DNA of 64,000 nt from Stieleria varia (GCF_038443385.1 NZ_CP151726.1:6882001-6946000), one strand, 5' to 3'; positions 37,914 through 50,792 are shown, counted from the first letter of the stretch. Translations and numbers: made by a program. The notes: generated from the letters alone by a model not told the origin.

Positions 37914-39707
37914 ATGAACTCTGCCCTCCTGAGTCTCGATTCCGTCCTCGGCACTGCCGGGCTCGATTTTGCCTCCCCGGCTGCCTTTTTATCATCGCCC
38001 TCCATGATGGTTGGCCAGATGACACAGTGGTTGCCGATTTGGGCGACACCGCTCTATGCGATCGCGATCAGCCTGCTGTTGGGTGCAGTGATCAGCATTG
38101 TGTTCTACGCGATCTTGGCCGGACTTTCGTTCATCCCGCCACTTGGAAAACTGGCCGACTCGTCACAGCGGGGCGTGATCGCTTCGTTGGTTGTCGGCGG
38201 CGTGATCGCTGGATTTTTGTGTTGGCAGTACGTCCCCGGAGCAGGGCAGTATGCCGGGTCGTTGTATTTGCCGTTGATCGCTGCCGGGCTGGTGGTTGGT
38301 TTTGCGACAGTCTATGGAATGTGGCATCGCACCCGCGTCGAATGGGCGGGGATTCTCAGTGAAGGTGTTTCGCCGTACCTGCTGGCAGTTGCAGGTTCCT
38401 TTGTGGTTATCGGGTTGATCGGTTCATTGTGGGTCGCCACGCCGATGGAGTTTTTGCGTGCGATCCCAGAGGTCCACTTGGTGGGCGACGGAACTCGAAC
38501 GGAGACGCTCAGGATTCCACCGGCCAGCGAGTCGGCCGACGGTACTTTCTTCAAGCAAGACGTTCAGTACGACCTGACGCAGTTGGCCGAAGTCACCTTG
38601 CTGTCGGACCGTACGATCACGATCGGCGACGCGGCCGACCCCGCGGATTTCACCCGCCCGCCGACCAAAGTCCAAGCAGACGAGAAGCTGAGCTATCGAT
38701 ACGAAGATCGTGACACGCCTCCGCTGCCAGCCGATTCATCGAAGCTGTTCATCCAGAACCAGGAAGTCGACGAAGCCTTGGTGACGATGACCTTCCAGAC
38801 CGTCCCACGCATCCCGCAAGCGGTCGCGTTTGTCTCGATTGCGGTCGGTTTCTTTTTGATGATCGCCGCTCTCGTTTCGTTTCGCCAAGCGGCGCCGCGG
38901 GTTTGGGCACTCGCCCTGTCGACGGCAAAGAACGAGATGGCTCAGATGCTTTACCTGATCCTGATGATCTTGGGCGTCGTCGGAGTGGTCGTGTTCTCGA
39001 TCTATCCCTTCAATACGCTGGGCGATGACATTCGCATGTTCAAGGACAGCAGCGTGACCTTGATCATGGTGCTCGGCATGGGCTTGGCCGTTTGGAGCGC
39101 CGGGACATCGGTCAGCGACGAAATCGAGGGGCGAACGGCGCTGACGGTGTTGAGCAAACCGGTCAGCCGACGCTCATTCCTATTGGGCAAGTATGCCGGG
39201 ATCATGATGTCGGTCTTGGTGCTCTTTGCCGTGATCTCCACGTTCATGTTGATCCTGATGTCGTACAAGCCGATCTATGACGCTCGTGAGAGTTCGCTCG
39301 GTACCCCGATGTGGCAACAGGGGTTTGAGGAAATCATGGCGACGCTGCCCATCTTGGGGCTGTACTTCATGCAGACGATGGTCATCGCAGCGATTGCCGT
39401 CGCTCTGGCCACCAGGGTGCCGCTGCTGGCCAATTTCATCACCTGCCTAGTGATTTACGTCATCGGCAACCTGACTCAGCCATTGGTCGCATCCAGCCAA
39501 GGCAACAACGAACTGGTGGCATTCGTCGGAAATTTGATCGCCGTCGTGGTGCCCAATTTGAACGTTTTCAACGTTCAAAGCGCCATGGATGCAGGAAATC
39601 AGGTGCCTATCATCTACGTCGCGGGAGCTTTCAACTATCTTGTATACTTTGCGATCGCTATCTGGATGCTAGCGATGCTCCTTTTCGAAGACCGAGACTT
39701 GGCGTAA
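37914..39707 (+). CDS. ABC-2 type permease-like membrane protein
   Basis: 597 residues with roughly nine to ten hydrophobic segments: four in the first 170 residues (AIAISLLLGAVISIVFYAIL, GVIASLVVGGVIAGFLCW and others), then an extracytoplasmic region of ~110 residues, and more from AVAFVSIAVGFFLMIAALVS onwards. The conserved SDEIEGRTALTVLSKPVSRRSF segment matches that of the permease at 16245, so both belong to one planctomycete permease type. No intact ATPase gene is adjacent; the next gene is an ATPase-dead exporter-like protein. The partner ATPase must be elsewhere. Confidence 0.8.
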   Translation: MNSALLSLDSVLGTAGLDFASPAAFLSSPSMMVGQMTQWLPIWATPLYAIAISLLLGAVISIVFYAILAGLSFIPPLGKLADSSQRGVIASLVVGGVIAGFLCWQYVPGAGQYAGSLYLPLIAAGLVVGFATVYGMWHRTRVEWAGILSEGVSPYLLAVAGSFVVIGLIGSLWVATPMEFLRAIPEVHLVGDGTRTETLRIPPASESADGTFFKQDVQYDLTQLAEVTLLSDRTITIGDAADPADFTRPPTKVQADEKLSYRYEDRDTPPLPADSSKLFIQNQEVDEALVTMTFQTVPRIPQAVAFVSIAVGFFLMIAALVSFRQAAPRVWALALSTAKNEMAQMLYLILMILGVVGVVVFSIYPFNTLGDDIRMFKDSSVTLIMVLGMGLAVWSAGTSVSDEIEGRTALTVLSKPVSRRSFLLGKYAGIMMSVLVLFAVISTFMLILMSYKPIYDARESSLGTPMWQQGFEEIMATLPILGLYFMQTMVIAAIAVALATRVPLLANFITCLVIYVIGNLTQPLVASSQGNNELVAFVGNLIAVVVPNLNVFNVQSAMDAGNQVPIIYVAGAFNYLVYFAIAIWMLAMLLFEDRDLA

Positions 39708-39775
39708 GCCGGCTCTCGGCGTCCGGTGAACCGTCGGGACTCGGGGAATCGTGCGGTAACGGGGATTGAAGTAGC

Positions 39776-41605
39776 TTGAACCCACTCCGAATGTTGACGG
39801 CACCACGCAGAGAACCCGAAGCCTCGGGGGGGCTGCTTTTTTATGTCTGGGCGATGCTGGCCGGCTTGCTGGTCCCCGTCCTCGTCGTGATGGTCGGCCT
39901 GATCGCGTTGCAGTTAGAAAAAGGCGGCCTCAGCGAACCGCTCGCGCGACTGGGAACCCACCTTTGGATTCCCCTGCCGGTGTCCTTGACCGGCTCGCCG
40001 GCGATGGTCCAGTTGACGATGCTGGTTGGCGTGTCCCTCGCAATAGCGGTGCTCTTCTCTTTCGCCGTTTGGCAACATCGACGCACGGCAGACCGGCGGT
40101 CGCTACGGATCGTCAAATCGCTCCACAAACAGGTCCTGCGTCAGAGCCTGCGGAAAGCGGAAGTCGAAGGCGCCGCGGCGCAACGTTTTCACGCCGCGCA
40201 CCTGATCGGTGAACACTTGCCCGAACTGCAACAAGGCTTGTCGTTCTGGTTCCGCGCCGTTCCTCGCAGCCTGCTGATGCTCATCGGATGCGTCGCACTC
40301 GCACTGATGGTCAACATTTGGCTCGCCGTCCTGGCCGTGATCAGCGCCGTGTTTCTGTGGCGGCTGTATCAGTGGGCTCACGGAGGTGACGAGCACGAAC
40401 TCAATCAATGGGAAGTCCCCCGGGCACGTGACCGGATGGCGGAATTGGTCGGGCAAGCCCCCATGCTGGCTCGACTGCAAGCTCAAGGAGTCGCGGACCG
40501 CGCATTCGAGTCCGAGTTGGAGGCGTTGCATCGGCGCCTCGACGCGGAGGACGCGTGGCAGGGCCGAACTTGGCCTCTGCTATTCTTGGCGACATCGGTT
40601 GCCACCGCGATCCTCGTCTTAGGACTCGGAATCAATTTGCTCGATACCGATCAAGGCCTCAGTGTGCCGTCGGCGCTCGTGCTCGGTCTGGCTCTGACCG
40701 GTGCCGCAGTCGCCGCCGGTCGCTTGCTAGAACTGAGACGCAATCGCGGTGCCTATGCACAAGCCACCGACGCAGTTTACGCGTACCTGCAACGCAGCGA
40801 TCAAATCTCACCCAGCGAGCAACGAGTGGGTTTTGCGGGAGTTCGCGAAGGCGTTGAGATCCATGACGTGACACTGGGCGATTCCCACGGCAGGCCCATC
40901 CTCAGCCACCTCACGCTGGATTTTACCAAACGCACCATGGTGTCGTTAGTCGGTACCGATGCGATCTCCACCCAAGCCCTGATGGAATTGCTGATGGGCT
41001 TTGGGCATCCGTCGGCAGGCCAAGTCTTGATTGACGGCATCAAGTTGCTGGAGATCCACCCGACCGCGTTGGCTAAGAACGTTATGTGGATCGAACCGTC
41101 GGGGCCGCTCTGGGACGCGACCGTGGATGAAAATCTGCGTGGCGGCGACGACCAGATCAACAACTCCGACCTCGTGGAAGCACTTGAATCCGTCGGGATT
41201 TACGAGCGGATTCAACGCTTGCCCGAGGGACTGAGCACCTACGTCACCGCGGGTGATTCCGCGCTTAGCGAAGAAACCACCTACGGGATCGGCATCGCCC
41301 GTGCGTTGCTACACAAACCACCGATCTTGCTGGTCAAAGAACCTCAGCCTCCGGCGGAGCACATCGCGAACGACGCATGCTTGGCCGCACTTCGAAAACT
41401 GGTCGATTCGGGAACCTTGGTCGTGATCCTGCCACGTCGATTGCAAACGTTGCGAGAATCCGATCGCGTGGTCTTGCTCAACGGAGCCAACGTGGTCGGC
41501 GAAGGCAAACACGCGCAGTTACTCAGCGATAGCGACCTTTATCGACACTTGAATTACCTGCTATTTAATCCCTATCGCCCCAAACGCACCCGCGGCATAC
41601 CCTGA
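39776..41605 (+). CDS. ABC-exporter-like protein with degenerate nucleotide-binding domain
   Basis: The layout is that of a fused ABC exporter: membrane segments (YVWAMLAGLLVPVLVVMVGL and at least four more to residue ~310), then an NBD-like domain. Every ATPase motif is altered. Walker A position (about 393) reads GTDAISTQAL without Gly-Lys-Ser; the Q-loop reads WIEPSGPLWDATVDENL with Glu for Gln; the signature (about 497) reads LSEETTYGIGIARALL; Walker B reads ILLVKEPQP with Lys for Asp; the switch is VVILPRRL with Pro for His. The fold is kept, and the frame is long and intact, so this looks like a retained pseudo-ATPase. Start TTG 39776 or ATG 39791. Confidence 0.78.
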   Translation: MNPLRMLTAPRREPEASGGLLFYVWAMLAGLLVPVLVVMVGLIALQLEKGGLSEPLARLGTHLWIPLPVSLTGSPAMVQLTMLVGVSLAIAVLFSFAVWQHRRTADRRSLRIVKSLHKQVLRQSLRKAEVEGAAAQRFHAAHLIGEHLPELQQGLSFWFRAVPRSLLMLIGCVALALMVNIWLAVLAVISAVFLWRLYQWAHGGDEHELNQWEVPRARDRMAELVGQAPMLARLQAQGVADRAFESELEALHRRLDAEDAWQGRTWPLLFLATSVATAILVLGLGINLLDTDQGLSVPSALVLGLALTGAAVAAGRLLELRRNRGAYAQATDAVYAYLQRSDQISPSEQRVGFAGVREGVEIHDVTLGDSHGRPILSHLTLDFTKRTMVSLVGTDAISTQALMELLMGFGHPSAGQVLIDGIKLLEIHPTALAKNVMWIEPSGPLWDATVDENLRGGDDQINNSDLVEALESVGIYERIQRLPEGLSTYVTAGDSALSEETTYGIGIARALLHKPPILLVKEPQPPAEHIANDACLAALRKLVDSGTLVVILPRRLQTLRESDRVVLLNGANVVGEGKHAQLLSDSDLYRHLNYLLFNPYRPKRTRGIP

Positions 41606-41660
41606 CACCGCCCAGCGTTTACTAACACGACCATGCCACCCGTGACGCTCGCCAGCAGTT

Positions 41661-42086
41661 TCAGGTTGCCTCACTCAGCCGCATGAAGGCTCGGTGATAC
41701 TTGGCCGCGCGAGTCAGATCATGTTCCGACAGCACGGGCATCTCCAACAGATTGGAGTTGTCACGAAGGTCGGCTAACTTGACCGCACGAGCGATCGGAT
41801 TGGGTCTGATCCTGTCAATGTAGTCCTCGTAGCTGCTGCCATCGTCGTGCGTCAGCAACGCAAGTGCGGCGAGAATCTCGTCAGTGAATCCTTCCGATTT
41901 CAGTTGGTCCATCGACACAGAAGTATCCTCAACAACATCGTGCAGCACCGCCACGATTCTCTCGTTGTCGGATTCAACCGAAAACATCAACCTCAACGGA
42001 TGCAGGACGTAAGGAGTTCCATCTCGACGCGTTTGACCACGGTGAGCCGTCACAGCGATTTCGATGGCACGTTGAAGATCACTCAT
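41661..42086 (-). CDS. HD-domain hydrolase, RelA/SpoT-hydrolase-like
   Basis: 141 residues forming a single HD domain with the order found in SpoT/MESH1 hydrolases: AHRGQTRRDGTPYVLHPLRL (metal His), VAVLHDVVEDT (HD pair) and KLADLRDNSN (downstream Asp). There is no synthetase or regulatory domain. It could hydrolyse ppGpp-like or other nucleotides; the specificity is not visible. It lies alone in a repeat-rich region. Confidence 0.82.
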   Translation of the reverse strand: MSDLQRAIEIAVTAHRGQTRRDGTPYVLHPLRLMFSVESDNERIVAVLHDVVEDTSVSMDQLKSEGFTDEILAALALLTHDDGSSYEDYIDRIRPNPIARAVKLADLRDNSNLLEMPVLSEHDLTRAAKYHRAFMRLSEAT

Positions 42087-42116
42087 TTGTTCTTCTCAGG
42101 GTTAAAGGGGGTAATG

Positions 42117-42195
42117 GTGGACTTCTCAAAAGTTGGGATTGACATGCAACTTCAACTGCCGGTTTTGTTCCTCCCTTCGGCGTAGGGAGAAACAG
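42117..42195. repeat. Degraded copy of the GGGCTGTTCAAAA element
   Basis: CTTCTCAAAAGTTGGGATTG, ACATGCAACTTCAA and CTTCGGCGTAGGGAGAAA follow the copies at 29499 and 31969, but the right third is missing. Confidence 0.65.
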
Positions 42196-42306
42196 CAGTG
42201 AAGTCAATGAATCGATTCGGAGCGGAGCGATGACTCGGATTAAGATTAAGAATATGATTAGGATTAAGAATGTCGTGTTTAGCAAGCCGCTGAGCGGTAT
42301 CCCTAG

Positions 42307-42481
42307 CCCGGATTATTCAGGTGACTCGCTACAGTCTTCGCAATACGTTTGCACGAAACGGTTTACGCGGATTGGCACGAAAACAGGCTGCGAATATCAG
42401 CCGCCACGCGATAGCGTCCGGTTCTCACGCCTGTAATCGGGAACCGGACGCTATCGCGTGCCGGCTAATGAATAATCCGGG
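42307..42481. repeat. 175-bp CTAG-flanked palindromic element, copy 3
   Basis: CCCGGATTATTCA to TGAATAATCCGGG, bounded by CTAG at 42303-42306 and 42482-42485. Closest to copy 2 in sequence (both have TCTCACGCCTGTAATCGGGA in the loop). Confidence 0.93.
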
Positions 42482-42509
42482 CTAGCGCCTCGAAATATAC
42501 GATCAATCG

Positions 42510-43100
42510 ATGAACCCACTGCCATTGGACTGTGAAGCGTTCTTCCAGGATGACTTTCTGTCTACTGAGCAGGCGGATGCTCTTTTTGATGAGATCGTTT
42601 CCGGTTTTGACGTCACCAACAAACGGATTCCGATGCACGATGGAACAGAGTTCATCAACGAAACGGGTTCCTACCTTTTTGCCGATCGCGAACTGACGTC
42701 CTTTGACACGCTGCCGGCGGTATGGGGAGCCAGATCGCAGTGGACTCCATCACTTGAACAAGTGCGGGATCGAATCTTCAGTGAGACAAGGACATGCTTT
42801 CAAGTCGCTCGATGTGTTTACTACAGGGACGGCTCCGAAGGAATGGAGTTCCACTCTGATCCTCCTGCCTATGGATCCACTGCAAGAATTGCGTCGTTGA
42901 GCCTTGGTGCTGAGCGAGAATTTGTGTTCCGAAAGACAGCGGCTCCGGAAGAACAGTTTTCGGTTCGCCTTACCTCGGGCAGCCTGCTGTTGATGGGGGC
43001 GGGATGCCAGGAAACCTACGAGCACGGGCTGCCTCGTGACGACCGATGCCGAGAACCCCGACTGAACATCACTTTCAGGATGTACGGATTCGATGGATGA
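42510..43100 (+). CDS. AlkB-like 2-oxoglutarate/Fe(II) dioxygenase
   Basis: Oxidative demethylase family that repairs alkylated nucleic acid bases or modifies RNA. The iron and co-substrate ligands are visible: HSDPP (HxD), EHGLP (distal His) and RLNITFR (Arg pair). The segment ARIASLSLGAEREFVFRK and SLLLMGAGCQETYEHGLP are typical of the family. 196 residues, complete. It starts 25 bp after the right flank of a 175-bp element and is followed by the DUF5662-like gene. Confidence 0.87.
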   Translation: MNPLPLDCEAFFQDDFLSTEQADALFDEIVSGFDVTNKRIPMHDGTEFINETGSYLFADRELTSFDTLPAVWGARSQWTPSLEQVRDRIFSETRTCFQVARCVYYRDGSEGMEFHSDPPAYGSTARIASLSLGAEREFVFRKTAAPEEQFSVRLTSGSLLLMGAGCQETYEHGLPRDDRCREPRLNITFRMYGFDG

Positions 43101-43157
43101 TGTATCGGACAAAACCGACCGCCAACTGATGCGCCCTAGAATCACCTTTAAATCAAG

Positions 43158-43688
43158 ATGACCAACGCAGAGCCGACACGCGAGATGATCGCGTTCTATG
43201 AACGACGCACCCGCGAACACATCGAACGGGTGCGGCGGTGTTTACGGGTGATGGCGTCAGTCACTGATTTTTCCGACGACCTCGAGGAGCGTGCGAGAAC
43301 GCACGACGCGTCAAAGTTTGGCCCCGATGAACGAGACGCTTACATCTGGCTCACCGAGTTTCATCGATGTCGCGTCAGTGGGGAACCGTTTGAGTATCCC
43401 GAAGGAATGGAACAGCGTGTTCGGGCGGCGGTGGATCACCATGTTTCAACCAACCGCCATCACCCAGAGTTCCACTCGGACCCCAACAACATGACCGATG
43501 TCGACTTGATCGAAATGGTGTGCGACTGGACCGCGATGTCTCAAGAATTCGGTCAAGATGGAGGCAGCGCTCGAGGATGGGCAGATAAGACCATTGGTCA
43601 AAAATTCATGTTCTGCGATGAACGTCGCGATTTCATCTATCGCACGATTGACCAACTCGATGCCAACCTACCCCACTCACTGGATTGA
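43158..43688 (+). CDS. DUF5662-like small protein
   Basis: 176 residues with an HD-like pattern: RARTHDASKFGPDERDAYI near residue 50 and DHHVSTNRHHPEF near residue 95, then DLIEMVCDWTAMSQEFG. This resembles the DUF5662 family, in which the His/Asp residues suggest a metal-dependent hydrolase fold. No function is established. It begins 57 bp after the AlkB-like gene on the same strand. Confidence 0.65.
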   Translation: MTNAEPTREMIAFYERRTREHIERVRRCLRVMASVTDFSDDLEERARTHDASKFGPDERDAYIWLTEFHRCRVSGEPFEYPEGMEQRVRAAVDHHVSTNRHHPEFHSDPNNMTDVDLIEMVCDWTAMSQEFGQDGGSARGWADKTIGQKFMFCDERRDFIYRTIDQLDANLPHSLD

Positions 43689-43694
43689 GAATTG

Positions 43695-43842
43695 CGACGC
43701 ACTGCAATCGACACAACACGTTCGCGCAAAACGGTTTCGCGTACTGGCACGTAAACAGTCTGCGTAGATCAGCCGCAACGCGATAGCGTCCGGTTCTCAC
43801 ACCTATAATGGGGAAACCGGACGCTATCGACGTGGGGAACAT
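43695..43842. repeat. Diverged partial copy of the 175-bp element
   Basis: AACACGTTCGCGCAAAACGG, CAGTCTGCGTAGATCAGCCG, GCGATAGCGTCCGGTTCTCA and ACCGGACGCTATCG follow copies 2 and 3. Neither terminus is preserved and no CTAG flanks it, so it is an old copy. Confidence 0.7.
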
Positions 43843-44099
43843 GAGGTTTATTGCTGACGTCTTTGATCACCCATCTGTATGGGGACTGAGTCGGGAAAGC
43901 GAAATTGGATCCCGCGAGGGATCGCAGAAGAACGAACCGGCGATGATCGCTGCGTTCTATCGCCGGCTACCGTCTGAGACCGCTTCACGGTCATATGCGG
44001 CAACAATTCTTTTCACGTTCCGAACGTCGAGCGACATTGTCGTTCGACTCTCCGATTCGAAAACGCGAATAACGTTTGCACTCTGGTGCAGAGATCGGT

Positions 44100-44528
44100 T
44101 CAGCTAAAAAAATCGCTCAGCCGCGAAAAGAATCCGGCGCGGACCTCTTCGGCTTCCGAAGTCGTCTTCTCAAAGAAAACCTCGAGCGCCTCGATCTCGC
44201 CACCATCCAACCAAGTTCCTCGGCATGTGGGGCAGGTGTCGACTAGGACTTGCGAACAGAAACCATGTTCACGCCGCTCCATCTCTCGACCACATTTTGG
44301 ACACTGGATCGCAGGTTTGGAACGTGCAAACGCCATTTCGTAGGCGCTGCCGACAACATCGGGGAGCTGTTTGATTTCAGCGGAGTAGTCCTTTTCCCGC
44401 GCGTCTTCAATGCGTTGCAGTTCTTGCCAGTCAAGCCACATTCCGCTGCACTGGCTGCACTGATCGACTTCGATGTCGCCTTCGTATTTGGTAGCCGTCA
44501 ATTCGGTTCCGTCATGTGGGCATTTCAT
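44100..44528 (-). CDS. Double zf-TFIIB zinc-ribbon protein
   Basis: 142 residues with two zinc ribbons: MKCPHDGTELT with CSQCSGMWLDWQEL, and CPKCGREMERREH with CPTCRGTWLDGGEIEAL, the zf-TFIIB pattern (CPxC...C..C.G.WLD..E). Such small proteins are common in bacteria and of unknown role. The ATG at 44528 begins at the first ribbon; an upstream extension to 44576 is not supported. Confidence 0.82.
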   Translation of the reverse strand: MKCPHDGTELTATKYEGDIEVDQCSQCSGMWLDWQELQRIEDAREKDYSAEIKQLPDVVGSAYEMAFARSKPAIQCPKCGREMERREHGFCSQVLVDTCPTCRGTWLDGGEIEALEVFFEKTTSEAEEVRAGFFSRLSDFFS

Positions 44529-44576
44529 CAGGCACTTGTCCAAAGAAGAGGTTAAAACGAATGATTGCGGCGGCAT

Positions 44577-44784
44577 TCTACACTATCGAGTACTGATATT
44601 TGAAGCATCACGCATCGACGAAAAGCTTTTGCAAGTCACCCTGAAACACCGATGCCCTGAAAGGGCCCGGACATGAAAGCCCAGGGCACAGCGAAGCGAC
44701 GCCCTGGGTTAAACAGTTGCATTCCCCCCCCTTCACCCTGAAACGGTGAGACAAGCACTACGCCAATAATTGGCCAGCTCAAAC
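44577..44784. other. Intergenic region with small inverted motifs
   Basis: Contains GCCCAGGGC and GCCCTGGG motifs in inverted order (near 44680-44709) and GCCCTGAAAGGGC (44653). These look like another short interspersed repeat. Nothing codes. Confidence 0.4.
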
Positions 44785-46223
44785 CTAAGCGAGTAGTTTC
44801 TCAATGACGTGACCATGGATATCGGTCAGGCGGAAGGGGCGACCGGCAAAGGTGAATGTCAGTTGTTCATGGTCGATGCCCAGCAGGTGCAGGATCGTGG
44901 CTTGAATGTCATGCACATGCACGCCGTCCTCCACCACGTGGAAACCAAGCTCATCCGTTTGGCCTAAGGTTTGTCCGCTGCGAATCCCGCCGCCCGCCAT
45001 CCACATCGTGAACGCTTGCGGGTGATGGTCACGACCAAGCGAACGCCCCAACGCGGCACTGGATTCGACCATCGGTGTACGCCCGAACTCGCCACCCCAG
45101 ACGACCAAGGTGTCGTCCAACATTCCCCGGCGTTTCAAGTCTTGGATCAGCGCCGCGCTGGCTTGATCGGTTTGACGGCACTGCCCCTGGACTCCCTTCT
45201 CCACTTGACTGTGGTGATCCCAGCCACTGTGATAGAGCTGAATGAAACGCACGCCACGCTCCGCCATGCGGCGAGCCAGCACGCAATTCTTTGCGAACGA
45301 TCCTGCATCTTCGCGGTTGGTTCCGTACATCGCCAACGTCGCGTCGTCCTCGCCGGAGAAATCCATCAGCTCCGGCGCACGACTTTGCATCCGATAAGCC
45401 ATCTCATACGACTCGATCCGCGACTGGACATCGGCCACGCCCAAGCGTTCTTGACGCCGTTGGTTCAAATCGGCGAGCAAGTCCAGCGTGCCGCGTTGCA
45501 TCTGGTTGTCGATCCCGTTGGGATTAGCGACGTGCAAGATCGGATCGCCGCTGCTGCGAAAAGGCACACCCTGGTGTTGCCCCGGCAGGAACCCGGCCGA
45601 CCACATCGCGGCACCACCGGAAAGGTTACCACCGCTGGAAAGAACGACGAATCCGGGCAGATCATCGGCTTCGCTGCCAATTCCGTAGCTCAACCACGCT
45701 CCCATCGCAGGTCGACCGGGAATGGGGCTGCCGGTATTGACGAAGATCTGCGCCGGAGCATGGTTGAACTGGTCGGTGTGTACGCCTCGGATGATCGCCA
45801 AGTCATCAACGACTTTGGCGAGGTGAGGCAGGACACTGGAAAGCTCCGCACCACATTGGCCGTGTTTTTCAAACCGGAACCTTGGCCCCAACACCGCCGC
45901 ATCGGGTTGAATGAACGCGTAACGTTGGCCAGCGATGACCGACGGCGGAATCGGCTTTCCCTCCAACTCCGCCAGTTTGGGTTTGTGATCAAACAAGTCC
46001 AGCTGGCTGGGTGCACCGGCCATGAACAGATAAATCACGCGTTTGATTTTGGGCGGATGATGTAGCGCCGGGAGCTGCGCCCCAAGAATCATTTCGCCTG
46101 CGGTTGCGCGATGTCCTGTGAATCCCGATGCGGCGCCGCCGGCCAACAAAGTGGCCAGTGAAATCTTGCCCAGTCCGATCCCGCAGGTTTGAAACAACTG
46201 CCGTCGTGTGGTGGTTTGCAAAT

Positions 46224-46227
<4 letters not shown>
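44785..46227 (-). CDS. DUF1501 exported protein
   Basis: DUF1501 proteins are abundant in planctomycetes and structurally belong to the alkaline phosphatase/sulfatase-like superfamily. The N-terminus has a twin-arginine style signal (TTRRQLFQTCGIGLGKISL). The body has KRVIYLFMAGAPSQLDLFDHKP, GVRFIQLYHSGWDHHSQVEKG and LVVWGGEFGRTPMVE, all typical. The ATG at 46227 overlaps the upstream stop by four bases (ATGA), so it is coupled to the DUF1549/DUF1553 gene, its usual partner. Function unknown. Confidence 0.9.
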
Positions 46228-49232
<3,005 letters not shown>

Positions 49233-49354
49233 GTGCGGCAAATCTCCTTGTGGGGCGGGACTCCCATTCTAACCGATTTGGAGAAGTTTTCCCTTCACAA
49301 GTTGTCGCAGCGAGACAGCCCCCCACTCAGCACGCTTTTCATCGGCTAAAAACG

Positions 49355-50617
49355 TTACCGCGTCGAACCAGGGCGGCCGCTCTCGTCGCTGTCGTCAAGT
49401 TCACTGGCGCTGGGGTTACTGTCCTTGGGTAGGACACCTTGGTCCTCGTCAGCCGACGGGAACGTTTGGGACGTGAACGTTTGGGACGTGAACGTTTGGG
49501 ACGTGAACGTTTGGGACGGGGGCGCTTGATAGGGGTTCCCGCTTTCGGTCACCCGTTTCTCGTCCGCAGATTTTTCGGGATCGTCATCAAACTCCAGCAG
49601 CGTCTCTCGGTGCTCCTTGGCGTGCATTGCTTCAATCGCACCGCCGTAGATTTCGTGGCTGACCAGAGCAATCATCCCGCCCAACAGGGGCAGCACGTAA
49701 TAAAGACATCGAAAGATCAGCACGGAGGCGAGCGCCGAATCGCCAACGGAGCCTTTGAGCAGCGTCAACAGGACCAACTCCAGCACGCCCAGGCCGCCGG
49801 GGACCTGTGTCATCATCGAGACTCCGATGCCGAGCAAGTAAGCCGCAAACACGAGCGAAAACGGAGCGGTCGCGTCGGCCGGTAACACCAAATACAACGC
49901 CGTCGCAGAAATCAGCAGATCGACCGCAGCAACCGAAGCTTGAGCGGCCATCAATCCCGGTTCGGGCAACCTCAAATGCAGTTCGCCGATCGGCCACGGC
50001 TTTCGCCACACAAAACACAGCACGGTGTAAGTGATCGCGAGTCCCAGCAGCACAAAGCCGATCGTCTGCGAACCGAATGGCAGGGTCAAATTGGGTGGCA
50101 AAGGAACGGGAACCCACACTAAGACCATCGCGCCCAGAAAAATCCATCCGCTCCAAAAGGTCAGACCGACCACGGCGATCAGTTGGATGATTTGTGCAGG
50201 CGACAGCCCCCAACTCGAATAGAGTCGAAACCGGATCGGGGCCCCCGCCAAGAAGGTTCCCAGGTTATTGCCGAGTGAAAAACCGGCAAATGACACCAAC
50301 GCAACTCGCCCCAAAGCCAACGAACGGGCCATGTAACGCAACGCCAACAAGTCGTACGCGATCAGGAGCCCATAGTTCAGGGCGATCAGAAACGCCGCGA
50401 TCAGGATTTGAGTGATCGGCACACCGGTGATTCCGGCGACAAAATCATCCCATGTGATCGAGTTCGCTTCTCGGATCAGTAGTCGGATCGCCAACACGAA
50501 CAGCACAATGGCCAATGCCGGACCGGCGAGCTTGCGGAGACGCTTTTTTGCCAAGGAAACTCGCCACTGGATCGGGGATTCAACATCGTGTGGAACCCAA
50601 AGCGGTTCCACGGTCAT
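49355..50617 (-). CDS. Flippase-like (UPF0104/MprF-N-like) membrane protein
   Basis: About eight hydrophobic segments over residues 35-330, including LAGPALAIVLFVLAIRLLI, FSLGNNLGTFLAGAPIRFRL and MTQVPGGLGVLELVLLTLL; the PGGLGVLE segment is typical of the lysylphosphatidylglycerol synthase/UPF0104 flippase domain. There is no catalytic synthase domain. The C-terminal ~90 residues are polar and include four copies of TFTSQ encoded by 15-bp repeats (49460-49519). Probably a lipid-handling membrane protein. Confidence 0.83.
   Translation of the reverse strand: MTVEPLWVPHDVESPIQWRVSLAKKRLRKLAGPALAIVLFVLAIRLLIREANSITWDDFVAGITGVPITQILIAAFLIALNYGLLIAYDLLALRYMARSLALGRVALVSFAGFSLGNNLGTFLAGAPIRFRLYSSWGLSPAQIIQLIAVVGLTFWSGWIFLGAMVLVWVPVPLPPNLTLPFGSQTIGFVLLGLAITYTVLCFVWRKPWPIGELHLRLPEPGLMAAQASVAAVDLLISATALYLVLPADATAPFSLVFAAYLLGIGVSMMTQVPGGLGVLELVLLTLLKGSVGDSALASVLIFRCLYYVLPLLGGMIALVSHEIYGGAIEAMHAKEHRETLLEFDDDPEKSADEKRVTESGNPYQAPPSQTFTSQTFTSQTFTSQTFPSADEDQGVLPKDSNPSASELDDSDESGRPGSTR
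49460..49519 (-). repeat. Four 15-bp tandem repeats within the flippase-like gene
   Basis: Unit GAACGTTTGGGACGT on the plus strand, four copies, the last with one change. It encodes repeated SQTFT on the minus strand, keeps the reading frame and lies in the polar cytoplasmic tail. Confidence 0.95.
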
Positions 50618-50792
50618 TGGCTCGTCATTGTCGATCGACCACGCTCAATAACAAGCCCTAACAGCGGGGAGCCCACTTATCGTCAGGGGCGCTCAGCAAG
50701 GAATCCGCCTACCACCTGCCAAAACCGGCGTTTGGACAATATCATCTCCCTGACAATTTCTTTCGATACGCTCCGAGCGAAAAAGACGACCG

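Noticed and set aside
39776-41605. Intact ABC exporter
   Set aside because: The overall layout fits, but no Walker A lysine, LSGGQ, Walker B aspartate or switch histidine is present, so it was annotated as degenerate.
43808-44107. 99-codon frame between the DUF5662-like gene and the zinc-ribbon gene
   Set aside because: It starts within a diverged repeat copy, overlaps the end of the zinc-ribbon gene on the other strand, and shows no recognisable protein features.
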